The notes beneath the pieces were generated by a model. That model was not told where the DNA came from. It saw only the letters and a list, made by a program, of their open reading frames with translations, and ran no database searches. Source: an uncultured Bacilli bacterium (GTDB lineage Bacteria > Bacillota_I > Bacilli_A > RF39 > UBA660). From it: a DNA stretch of 9,565 nt. Below are positions 1-6,297 of the stretch, piece after piece. The stretch covers positions 1 to 9,565 of the forward strand of contig CAKOWF010000040.1 of assembly GCA_934122215.1 (NCBI GenBank), in the 5' to 3' direction. The position numbers and the translations under genes are program-made. The stretch's first letter is position 1. Each line of letters starts with the position of its first letter.

Positions 1-921
1 GTAGAAAAAACAGTAGCTACTAATATGTTAGATACAAATAAAACAAACATAGAAGATGGAGTATATGAAGTAAGTACATTAAAAAGTACAAAATATGACG
101 TTAAAGTAAAAGGAGAACAACCAACAGAAGATAGTTGGGTAAAAATAGAAAAAGGACAAGTAACAGCATGTTCATTAAAAATAGGAGAATATGTAGTAAA
201 TTGTAATGGAGAAACAACAAAGAATGATGAATTAGAAGAAAAACCAGTAAAATCAGGACCAACAAAGGTAGAAGCAACAAGTACAGATACACATAAAGGA
301 ATAGTATATTTAGACCCAACCGATTTAACTAAAACTTGTAATGAAACAAATAGTGTAAGTACAACAGGAATAAAAGACGGATGTATGAAATGGTACATAT
401 ATAGTACTGAAGGTAGTAATTATACAATGATATTAGATCATAATACAACAGCACAAGTTGCTTGGAGTAGTGGAAACAATAGTGAAATGACAGTAGCAAA
501 AGAGGCACTAGAAAGTGATACCCAAAACTGGAATAATAGTTTAAATGCTAGGTTAATATCAGCAGACGAAATAGCGCAAATAACAAATAATCAAACTTTT
601 GATAGTACAACAGCAACAGATAGTCAATGGTATTGTTTTGACACAAATGTGATTGATACATATCAAGATTGTAATAGAAAAAGTCAAGGAGCAAGTAAAT
701 ATGCATGGTTATTTGATTATACAAATGGATGCGAAAATTATGGATGTAATATAGCTGATAATAGTAATTCAGGTTACTGGACAAGTACTCGTGTTGCTAG
801 TGATTCTATTCGTGCTTGGAGTGTATATATTCGTGGTAGTTTGGGCCATTACCAAGTTAATTATAGTTATATATATGGAATTCGTCCAGTAATAACAATA
901 CCTAAATCAATAATATCTTAA
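1..921 (+). CDS. Secreted/surface protein, C-terminal part, with lectin-like (FISUMP/DUF1566-type) C-terminal domain
   Basis: The reading frame is already open at base 1 (VEKTVATN precedes the first Met at 25), so the gene starts upstream and only the last 306 codons are visible. Residues about 30-70 form a small module with two Cys residues. A longer C-terminal domain follows, running from about residue 100 (GIVYLDP) to the end, and closing with GYWTSTR, AWSVYIRG and YGIRPVITIPKSI. This ending resembles FISUMP/DUF1566-type and C-type-lectin-like domains of secreted proteins. Eight Cys occur as four close pairs, which suits disulfide bonds outside the cell. From memory, similar proteins in gut Bacilli carry a prepilin-like N-terminal helix; that part is not in view, so export is inference. 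The final ~35 codons use T-ending codons, including four CGT Arg, unlike the A-ending codons before them. A terminator follows the TAA directly. Ligand and exact function are unknown. Confidence 0.75.
   Translation, partial: VEKTVATNMLDTNKTNIEDGVYEVSTLKSTKYDVKVKGEQPTEDSWVKIEKGQVTACSLKIGEYVVNCNGETTKNDELEEKPVKSGPTKVEATSTDTHKGIVYLDPTDLTKTCNETNSVSTTGIKDGCMKWYIYSTEGSNYTMILDHNTTAQVAWSSGNNSEMTVAKEALESDTQNWNNSLNARLISADEIAQITNNQTFDSTTATDSQWYCFDTNVIDTYQDCNRKSQGASKYAWLFDYTNGCENYGCNIADNSNSGYWTSTRVASDSIRAWSVYIRGSLGHYQVNYSYIYGIRPVITIPKSIIS
781..885 (+). other. Codon-skewed C-terminal segment, candidate variable region
   Basis: Between the Trp codon at 778 and the closing RPVITI motif, most codons end in T: 25 of the 33 codons from 787 to 885 are NNT. 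All four Arg codons here are CGT (790, 811, 832, 883), while the two other Arg codons visible in this gene are AGG and AGA. NNT codons are what adenine-directed mutation of AAT codons would produce in a diversity-generating retroelement target, and the position close to the C-terminus of a lectin-like domain is also typical. No reverse transcriptase or template repeat is in the window. Recombination among paralogous copies, or chance, could also explain it. Confidence 0.3.
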
Positions 922-947
922 AATAAGTCAATTGACTTATTTTTTCT
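921..947 (+). terminator. Intrinsic terminator after the surface protein gene
   Basis: A perfect inverted repeat (ATAAGTC, loop AATT, GACTTAT, extendable by A/T pairs at the base) overlaps the last base of the stop codon and runs straight into a T-tract at 940-945. It ends the upstream gene just before the promoter of the T-box operon. Confidence 0.85.
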
Positions 948-955
948 TATAAACA

Positions 956-984
956 TTGACATATTAATAAAATTAGAATATAAT
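956..984 (+). promoter_or_regulatory. Consensus housekeeping promoter of the T-box/gatCAB-asnS operon
   Basis: TTGACA at 956-961 and TATAAT at 979-984 are both perfect consensus hexamers, separated by 17 bp. Transcription would start near 991, directly upstream of T-box stem I. No operator is evident; control appears to lie in the leader RNA. Confidence 0.9.
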
Positions 985-990
985 CAAGTT

Positions 991-1238
991 ATTGAAAAAA
1001 TTAATAACTATGAAAGAGAAGAGTACTATATATTCCTTTATAAAGCGAGTTAGATATGGTGTGAGCTAACATAAATATATATAAGAAAAACACTCTTGAG
1101 TTGCTTAAATGAAATTAGTAGTTTAAGCCGGAAGTAAACCGTTATCAAATTACTAACTAAAGAGATCACTATGTGATAATTAGGGTGGTACCGCGGATAC
1201 AACAGTAATTCGTCCCTTGGGATGTATTACTGTTTTTT
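991..1238 (+). promoter_or_regulatory. T-box riboswitch, asparagine (AAC) specifier
   Basis: This leader senses the charging state of a tRNA and antiterminates when the tRNA is uncharged. The T-box signature AGGGTGGTACCGCG is at 1182-1195. Stem I closes by pairing of AAGAG (1014-1018) with CTCTT (1093-1097). The AGTA motif (1022-1025) lies opposite the specifier loop, where AAC (1089-1091) is followed by the usual purine, so the expected partner is tRNA-Asn. The A/T helix above the loop pairs around 1027-1034 with 1073-1080. The distal hairpin GTTAG/CTAAC (1049-1053, 1066-1070) displays GGTG (1058-1061). A hairpin GCTTAAA/TTTAAGC (1103-1128) and a CCGG...CCGTTATC stretch resemble stem II and IIA/B. 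A stem III hairpin ATCAC/GTGAT lies at 1165-1177. The acceptor-binding bulge reads TGGT, which pairs with ACCA or, by wobble, GCCA. Confidence 0.95.
1202..1238 (+). terminator. Regulated terminator of the T-box leader
   Basis: ACAGTAAT at 1202-1209 pairs with ATTACTGT near 1225-1232, with CCC/GGG extending the stem inwards, and six T follow at 1233-1238. The competing antiterminator uses AGGG (1182-1185) paired with CCCT (1214-1217), so the two structures exclude one another. Uncharged tRNA-Asn should favour the antiterminator. Confidence 0.92.
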
Positions 1239-1257
1239 ATTATTTAAGGAGGAAAAT

Positions 1258-1554
1258 ATGGCAAAATTTACAAGTACAATGGTAGATGACTATGCAGAAA
1301 AATTAATGATAGGATTAACAAAAGAAGAAAATAAAATGGTATTAGATGAATTTGAAATAATAGATAAAAATATAGACATAATAAATCAGATACCAAATAT
1401 AAGTGAAGTAGAACCAATGACACACTGTTTAGATAATTTTGAATATGTACTAAGAGAAGATGAAATAGAAGAATCTGTACCAATAGAAGAACTATTACAA
1501 AATTGTGACGATACAATGGATAGAGAAGTACAATTACCAAAGGTGGTGGAATAA
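1258..1554 (+). CDS. gatC: Aspartyl/glutamyl-tRNA amidotransferase subunit C
   Basis: GatC is the small structural subunit that wraps around GatA and GatB in the cytosolic GatCAB complex, which converts Glu-tRNA-Gln and/or Asp-tRNA-Asn to the amidated forms. The 98-residue product has the family layout: an N-terminal helix with LTKEE (residues 20-24), the central EVEPMTH stretch (about 44-50), LREDE (59-63), and the closing Q-LPKVVE tail. The ATG at 1258 follows a strong AAGGAGG (1246-1252) at 5 bp. An in-frame ATG at 1222 lies inside the T-box terminator stem and is not credible as a start. It is the first gene of the operon, and gatA begins 1 bp after its stop. Length is typical. The assignment is secure from sequence and context. 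Confidence 0.93.
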   Translation: MAKFTSTMVDDYAEKLMIGLTKEENKMVLDEFEIIDKNIDIINQIPNISEVEPMTHCLDNFEYVLREDEIEESVPIEELLQNCDDTMDREVQLPKVVE

Positions 1555-1555
1555 T

Positions 1556-3010
1556 ATGTATATGAATAAAAGCATAAAAGAAATACATGAATGTTTAAAA
1601 AATAAAGAAGTAACTAGTGAGGAATTAATAAAAGAATCATTACAAAAATCACATGAATTACAAAATATTTATAATCCATTTGTAACTATCATAGATGATG
1701 CTAAAGCTACTTTAGTAACAGATGATTTACTATCAGGAATACCATATGGTATAAAAGATAATTACTCAACTAAAGGAATTCTAAGTACAGGATCAAGTAA
1801 TACACTAAAAGATTATGTACCATTTTTTACTGCAACAGCAATCACTAATTTAGAAAAACATGGAGCAGTAGCAGTAAATAAAACTGTAATGGATGAATTT
1901 GGTATGGGTGGAACTGGAACGACAGGACATACAGGAATTGTAAGAAATCCTTGGGATAAAACTAGAATGTGTGCTGGATCAAGTGCTGGATCGGCTTGTG
2001 CAGTAGCAGCAGGAGTTTATCCATATGCTACAGGTAGTGATACAGGAGATTCAATTAGAAAACCTGCAGCATACTGTGGAATAGTAGGATATAAACCAAC
2101 ATATGGAATGATTTCAAGATATGGATTATTCCCATTCGCATCAAGTTTAGATCACTGTGGAGTGTTAACGCGTAGTGTAGAAGATGCTGCTATAGTAGTA
2201 GATGATATGAAGGGAATAGACAAAAATGATATGACTAGTTGGGATTCAAAAAATATTCATTTGTTAGAATCATTAACAGGTAATGTTAAAAATAAAAAAT
2301 TATGTTATATAAAAGAAATATGTGATATAAATATGTATCCAAATGCAAGTAAAGAATTAAAAGAACATTTAGAAAACTTTAATAAAACAATTACACTAGC
2401 TAAAAGCCTAGGTATGGAAGTAGATGAAATTTCAGTAGATAAAACTTTACTTAATGCAGTAGCTTCAACTTATGTAGTAATATCATGTGCTGAAGCAACA
2501 AGTAATATGTCAAATTTAACAGGATTTATTTTTGGACCAAGAGGAGAAGGAAAAACATACATAGAACAAATGAAAGACTATCGTACAAAAGGATTTTCTC
2601 CATTAATAAAAAGAAGATTTGTCATAGGATCATACGTATTACAAGCAGAAAATAAAGATAGATATTTTCATAATGCTCAAAAAGTAAGAAGATTATTAGT
2701 AGATACTTGGAATAAATTATTTGAAAAATATGATGCTGTTATCTTACCTGTAGGAAGTGGGCCAGCTAAAAAGTTAGAAAAAAATGATGATACTTTGGAT
2801 GAAAATACAACTATATTAGAAGAACATTTACAAATTGGAAATTTTGGAGGATATCCATCAATAACAATACCAAATGGATTTGTAGATAATATGCCAGTAG
2901 CATTCAATATAACAGGTAAATGTTATGATGATGAAAATGTATTAAATATTGCCTATGCTTTTGAAAATGCAATGAATTATAAAAATCAAATAGCTAAGGA
3001 GGTTAAATAA
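1556..3010 (+). CDS. gatA: Aspartyl/glutamyl-tRNA amidotransferase subunit A (amidase)
   Basis: GatA is the glutaminase subunit of GatCAB: it releases ammonia from glutamine, which is channelled to GatB. The 484-residue product is an amidase-signature enzyme. The catalytic triad is visible as Lys67 in GIPYGIKDN, cis-Ser142 in CAGSSAGSA and nucleophile Ser166 in GSDTGDSIR. The spacings (75 and 24 residues) match the K79/S154/S178 triad known from Staphylococcus aureus GatA. KPTYG...SRYGLFPFASSLDH follows at about 180-200. Several positions differ from the common form: TGDS replaces TGGS beside the nucleophile, CAGSSAGS replaces GGSSGGS, and GMGGTGTTGHTG replaces the usual AMGSSTENSAFG. I take these as lineage differences, since the triad is intact. 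Start 1556 lies 9 bp after an AAGGTGG site within the end of gatC; an ATG at 1505 would overlap gatC by 50 bp and adds a non-homologous leader. The stop overlaps the gatB start by one base. Confidence 0.95.
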   Translation: MYMNKSIKEIHECLKNKEVTSEELIKESLQKSHELQNIYNPFVTIIDDAKATLVTDDLLSGIPYGIKDNYSTKGILSTGSSNTLKDYVPFFTATAITNLEKHGAVAVNKTVMDEFGMGGTGTTGHTGIVRNPWDKTRMCAGSSAGSACAVAAGVYPYATGSDTGDSIRKPAAYCGIVGYKPTYGMISRYGLFPFASSLDHCGVLTRSVEDAAIVVDDMKGIDKNDMTSWDSKNIHLLESLTGNVKNKKLCYIKEICDINMYPNASKELKEHLENFNKTITLAKSLGMEVDEISVDKTLLNAVASTYVVISCAEATSNMSNLTGFIFGPRGEGKTYIEQMKDYRTKGFSPLIKRRFVIGSYVLQAENKDRYFHNAQKVRRLLVDTWNKLFEKYDAVILPVGSGPAKKLEKNDDTLDENTTILEEHLQIGNFGGYPSITIPNGFVDNMPVAFNITGKCYDDENVLNIAYAFENAMNYKNQIAKEVK

Positions 3011-4467
3011 TGAAATATAAAGCATTAATTGGACTTGAAATGCACTGTGAAATAAGTGAAACAAAAACAAAAGTTTTTTCAAGTGCTAAAAATTCATATA
3101 GTGAAATACCAAATTCAAATATTAGACCTTTAGATATGGCTTTTCCAGGAACACTCCCTGTAGTAAATAAAGAAGCTGTAAAAAAAGCTTTAATGGCAAG
3201 TATAATTTTAAATTGTAAACAACCAGAATATCTATATTTTGAAAGAAAAAATTATTATTATCCAGATTTACCAAAAGGTTTTCAAATTACACAAGAAACA
3301 AAACCAGCACCAGTAGGTATCTATGGTAGTTTAACATTTGAATGTAATGGAGAAGAAAAAACAATAAGAATAAACAACATTCACCTAGAAGAAGATTCAG
3401 CATCATCAAATCATTTTTCAAGATATTCAACAATTGATTACAATAGAGCAGGAGTACCACTTTTGGAACTTGTAACAGAACCAGAATTACATTCAGCTGA
3501 TGAAGCAGTAACTTTTTTGGAAACTATGAGAACAATATATCAATATGCAGGTATAAGTGAAGCTGATAACAAAAAAGGACAAATTAGATGTGATGTAAAT
3601 GTTTCAATAATGGATATTGATAAAGATGAAAAAGACCCTAAGAATTGGGGAACAAAAATTGAAATAAAAAATGTTAATTCATTTAGTGGAGTAAGAGATG
3701 CTATTAACTATGAAATAGATAGACAAATAAAAGCTAAAGAAGATGGAACATATGATACAATGGAACAACAAACAAGACGTTGGGATGAAGAAACTGCAAC
3801 TACTATATATATGCGTAGTAAAGTAGATGCAATTGATTATAAATATTTTGTAGAACCAAATATTCCAAAATTTAAATTATCTAAAGAATGGATAGAAGAA
3901 ATAAAAAAATCTATTCCTGAATTAGCGCAATCTCGTAAAGAAAAATATATAAATAAATATAATTTATCAAATTATGATGCAACAATATTAGTAAAAGAAA
4001 AACCAATTTCAGATTATTTTGAAGAAACAGTTAATTTAGGATCAGATCCAAAAATGGCTTCAAACTGGATTACTAGTATTATTCTAGGTTATATAAATAA
4101 AAATGATTTAACAATTAATGAATTATATCTAACACCAATTATGCTAAATGATTTAATTAAATTGGTAAGTGATGAAAAAATTTCTACAAAACAAGGGAAA
4201 GAAGTTTTATATCGTTCATTAGATGAAAAAAAAGTTCCATCTAAAATAGTAGAAGAAGAAGGAATGAAACAAATAGGTGGTACTGACGAAATATTAAAAG
4301 TTGTAACAGAAGTAATAAATGAACATATGGAAGCAATAGATCAATATAAAAATGGTAGAACAAATATAGTAGATTTCTTAGTAGGTCAAGTTATGAAAAA
4401 AACAAGAGGTCAAGCTAATCCAGCTATGGCTAGAAGTATGATGATTGAAGAAATAGAAAAGAGGTAA
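3010..4467 (+). CDS. gatB: Aspartyl/glutamyl-tRNA amidotransferase subunit B (kinase/transamidase)
   Basis: GatB activates the side-chain carboxylate of misacylated Glu-tRNA-Gln or Asp-tRNA-Asn with ATP and transfers ammonia delivered from GatA. The 485 residues match the normal family length. The cradle domain shows LIGLEMHCE (residues 6-14, with E10 and H12 at the metal-binding positions), FPGTLPVVN (45-53), ERKNYYYPDLPKG (78-90), the HLEED acidic motif (125-129), DYNRAGVPLLELV and, further on, RCDVNVS and IEIKNVNSF. The C-terminal helical/YqeY-like tail ends in DFLVGQVMKKTRGQANP, which contacts tRNA in family structures. The Cys residues that bind zinc in some GatB proteins are absent, as in staphylococcal GatB. 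EEDSASS replaces the common EEDAGKS. An AAGGAGG site (2996-3002) lies 7 bp before the ATG, and the gene is translationally coupled to gatA (TAATG). Confidence 0.96.
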   Translation: MKYKALIGLEMHCEISETKTKVFSSAKNSYSEIPNSNIRPLDMAFPGTLPVVNKEAVKKALMASIILNCKQPEYLYFERKNYYYPDLPKGFQITQETKPAPVGIYGSLTFECNGEEKTIRINNIHLEEDSASSNHFSRYSTIDYNRAGVPLLELVTEPELHSADEAVTFLETMRTIYQYAGISEADNKKGQIRCDVNVSIMDIDKDEKDPKNWGTKIEIKNVNSFSGVRDAINYEIDRQIKAKEDGTYDTMEQQTRRWDEETATTIYMRSKVDAIDYKYFVEPNIPKFKLSKEWIEEIKKSIPELAQSRKEKYINKYNLSNYDATILVKEKPISDYFEETVNLGSDPKMASNWITSIILGYINKNDLTINELYLTPIMLNDLIKLVSDEKISTKQGKEVLYRSLDEKKVPSKIVEEEGMKQIGGTDEILKVVTEVINEHMEAIDQYKNGRTNIVDFLVGQVMKKTRGQANPAMARSMMIEEIEKR

Positions 4468-4469
4468 AT

Positions 4470-5849
4470 ATGAAATTAGTAGACTTATTTAAAAATATTG
4501 AAGATTATTTAGATAAAGATATAGAAGTAAATGGTTGGATAAGAAGTCATAGAAAACAAGCATATTTTGGATTTATTGATTTTTCAGACGGAACAAGTTT
4601 TAAACATTTACAAATAGTTTATACTAATGAACTAAAGGAATTTGAAGAAATTTCTAAATTACATATTGGTTCATCAATTAAAGTAATAGGAACTTTAGTA
4701 AAATCTGAAGGTGCAGGACAAGATTATGAACTAAAAGCAAAAGAAATAATTTTATTAGGAGATTGTAGTGAAGATTATCCTTTACAAGCCAAAGGAAGAC
4801 CTACAAGAGAATACTTAAGAGAAATAGCTTATTTAAGACCTCGTACAAATTTATTTCAAGCTGTATTTAGAATTCGTAGTGTAGCAGCTATGGCAATTCA
4901 TACATATTTCCAAGATAGAAACTATTTATATGTACATACTCCTTTAATAACAACAACAGATTGTGAAGGATCAGATCAAATGTTTAAAATAACTACATTT
5001 GATTTAAACAATGTACCTAAGATAGATGGAAAAGTAGATTATAAACAAGATTTGTTTGGAAAAAAAGCATATGTAACTGGAACAGGTCAATTACATGGTG
5101 AAGCATTTGCTATGGCATTTAATAACATCTATACTTTTGGACCAACATTTAGAACAGAAAATTCAAACACAAAAACACATGCTAACGAATTCTGGATGAT
5201 TGAACCAGAAATAGCTTTTTGTGATTTAGAAGGATTAATGGATATAGAAGAAGAAATGTTAAAATTTGTCGTTAATTATGTATTAGAAAGATGTAAGGAT
5301 GAATTAGAATTTTTAAATAATTTTGTGGAAAAAGGATTACTAGAAAAATTAAATAAATTAGTTAATTCTAATTTCAAAAGAATTACTCATGAAGAAGCTA
5401 TTACTATTTTAAAAAATGCTAAAGTAAAATGGGAATTTGAACCTGAGTATGGAGAAGATATTGCTAAAGAACATGAAAAATATATTACAGAATATTTTAA
5501 TGGCCCAGTATTTATAACTAATTGGCCTAAAGATATTAAGGCTTGGTATATGAAAGTAAATACTGATGATAAAACAGTAGCAGCAGTAGATTTAGAAGTT
5601 CCTGGAGCAGGGGAACTAATGGGTGGTTCTCAAAGAGAAGAAGATTATGAAAAATTGATTAAGAGATGTGATGAACTAGGTGTAGATAAAGAACCAGTTG
5701 ATTGGTTTATAAATTTAAGAAAATTTGGTGGATGTATACATTCTGGATTTGGTATGGGATTTGAAAGATTACTAATATATTTAACAGGTGTAGAAAATAT
5801 TAGAGATGTTATACCATTCCCTAGAACTCCTAATTCATGTGATTTCTAG
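4470..5849 (+). CDS. asnS: Asparaginyl-tRNA synthetase
   Basis: AsnRS charges tRNA-Asn with asparagine in the cytosol. The 459-residue product is a class IIb synthetase of normal length. An N-terminal OB-fold anticodon-binding domain (about 16-100, VNGWIRSHRKQ...GFIDFSDG) is followed by the catalytic core. Motif 2 is FRTEN near 227-231, followed by HANEFWMIEPE; motif 3 is GFGMGFERLL at 426-435. GELMGGSQREED and the TGTGQLHGE strand are AsnRS-like, whereas AspRS would have FRDED in motif 2, so this is AsnS rather than AspS. The gene starts 2 bp after gatB with an AAAGAGG site just upstream. It is under the same Asn-specific T-box, which fits its substrate. Its stop codon is TAG, and the aspS remnant begins one base later. 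Confidence 0.96.
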   Translation: MKLVDLFKNIEDYLDKDIEVNGWIRSHRKQAYFGFIDFSDGTSFKHLQIVYTNELKEFEEISKLHIGSSIKVIGTLVKSEGAGQDYELKAKEIILLGDCSEDYPLQAKGRPTREYLREIAYLRPRTNLFQAVFRIRSVAAMAIHTYFQDRNYLYVHTPLITTTDCEGSDQMFKITTFDLNNVPKIDGKVDYKQDLFGKKAYVTGTGQLHGEAFAMAFNNIYTFGPTFRTENSNTKTHANEFWMIEPEIAFCDLEGLMDIEEEMLKFVVNYVLERCKDELEFLNNFVEKGLLEKLNKLVNSNFKRITHEEAITILKNAKVKWEFEPEYGEDIAKEHEKYITEYFNGPVFITNWPKDIKAWYMKVNTDDKTVAAVDLEVPGAGELMGGSQREEDYEKLIKRCDELGVDKEPVDWFINLRKFGGCIHSGFGMGFERLLIYLTGVENIRDVIPFPRTPNSCDF

Positions 5850-5850
5850 G

Positions 5851-6238
5851 ATGAATTATGGAAAACAAATATATAACTGTTATGCAGGAAAAGTAAATGA
5901 TTCTAATATTGATAAAACTATAAGACTAGCTGGTTGGGTTGAAAATATTAGAGATTATGGTTGAATAATATTTGTAGATTTAAGAGATGAAACATGTACT
6001 ATTTAGTTAGTAATTATGATTCTAAATTTTTATATACAGCATTCCAATATGGGGAGCACTACCTCATGCAGGTATGGCTCCTGGAATTGATAGAATTATC
6101 ATGTTACTTAAAGATGAACCTAATTTAAGAGAAGTTCAAGCATTCGCAATGAGTGTTAGTGGTCAAGATAATATGATGGGAAGTCCAAGTTTTGTAACGG
6201 AAGAACAATTAAGAGAAGTACACATTAAAATTAGATAG
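5851..6238 (+). pseudogene. aspS: Aspartyl-tRNA synthetase remnant (both ends kept, middle deleted)
   Basis: From the ATG at 5851 the frame reads an AspRS N-terminus (YNCYAGKVND...RLAGWVENIRDYG, then IIFVDLRDE), broken by TGA at 5962-5964 where the family has the second Gly of GG, and by TAG at 6004-6006 where Gln is expected. From 6003 another frame continues with LVSNYDSKFLYT and jumps directly to AFQYG, which belongs near the AspRS C-terminus. After a further frame change in the G-run at 6051-6054 (apparently two extra G), 6053-6238 encodes the motif 3 end: PHAGMAPGIDRIIMLL, LREVQAF, then EEQLREVHIKIR and TAG. Thus about 130 of the usual ~590 residues remain; motifs 1 and 2 and the whole middle are missing. 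It cannot make a working enzyme. It was probably the last gene of the gatCAB-asnS operon. A functional aspS must lie elsewhere if the cell uses Asp-tRNA. Confidence 0.92.
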
Positions 6239-6254
6239 TTTTACTATCTTTTTT
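6233..6254 (+). terminator. Intrinsic terminator of the gatCAB-asnS operon
   Basis: AGATAGT (6233-6239), loop TTT, ACTATCT (6243-6249) and a T-run to 6254 form a rho-independent terminator that overlaps the TAG of the aspS remnant. Its survival means the operon still ends here despite loss of the last gene. Confidence 0.85.
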
Positions 6255-6264
6255 AATTTTATTA

Positions 6265-6273
6265 TGTTATAAT
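6265..6273 (+). promoter_or_regulatory. Extended -10 promoter of the zincin-like gene
   Basis: TGTTATAAT is a perfect extended -10 element (TG, one base, TATAAT). The region about 17 bp upstream (around 6245-6250) has no good TTGACA match and overlaps the preceding terminator. Transcription would begin near 6280, giving a short leader before the ATG at 6298. Confidence 0.65.
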
Positions 6274-6297
6274 AACGATTCAAGTGGTGATGTAATT

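Noticed and set aside
101..784. Minus-strand open frames beneath the surface protein gene (101-319, 548-784), with hydrophobic Leu/Tyr-rich translations.
   Set aside because: They are antisense images of an AT-rich coding sequence, have no ribosome sites, and no recognisable protein content.
1084..1089. Reading the T-box specifier as AAG or AAA (Lys) instead of AAC.
   Set aside because: With CTCTT paired to AAGAG and one purine spacer before the stem, the specifier position falls on AAC, and the downstream asnS agrees.
1222..1257. Upstream ATG in the gatC frame.
   Set aside because: It lies within the T-box terminator stem and encodes a stretch foreign to GatC; the AAGGAGG site points to 1258.
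1505..1555. Upstream ATG in the gatA frame, giving a 17-residue longer protein.
   Set aside because: It overlaps gatC by 50 bp, has no ribosome site, and the extra residues are an off-frame reading of gatC. The ATG at 1556 has an AAGGTGG site and matches normal GatA length.
5962..5964. The TGA in the aspS remnant sits at a conserved Gly position, hinting at a code where TGA means Gly (or Trp).
   Set aside because: The same remnant has a TAG, frame changes and a large deletion, and no intact gene here contains an in-frame TGA; Trp is always TGG. A nonsense mutation in a pseudogene is the simple reading.
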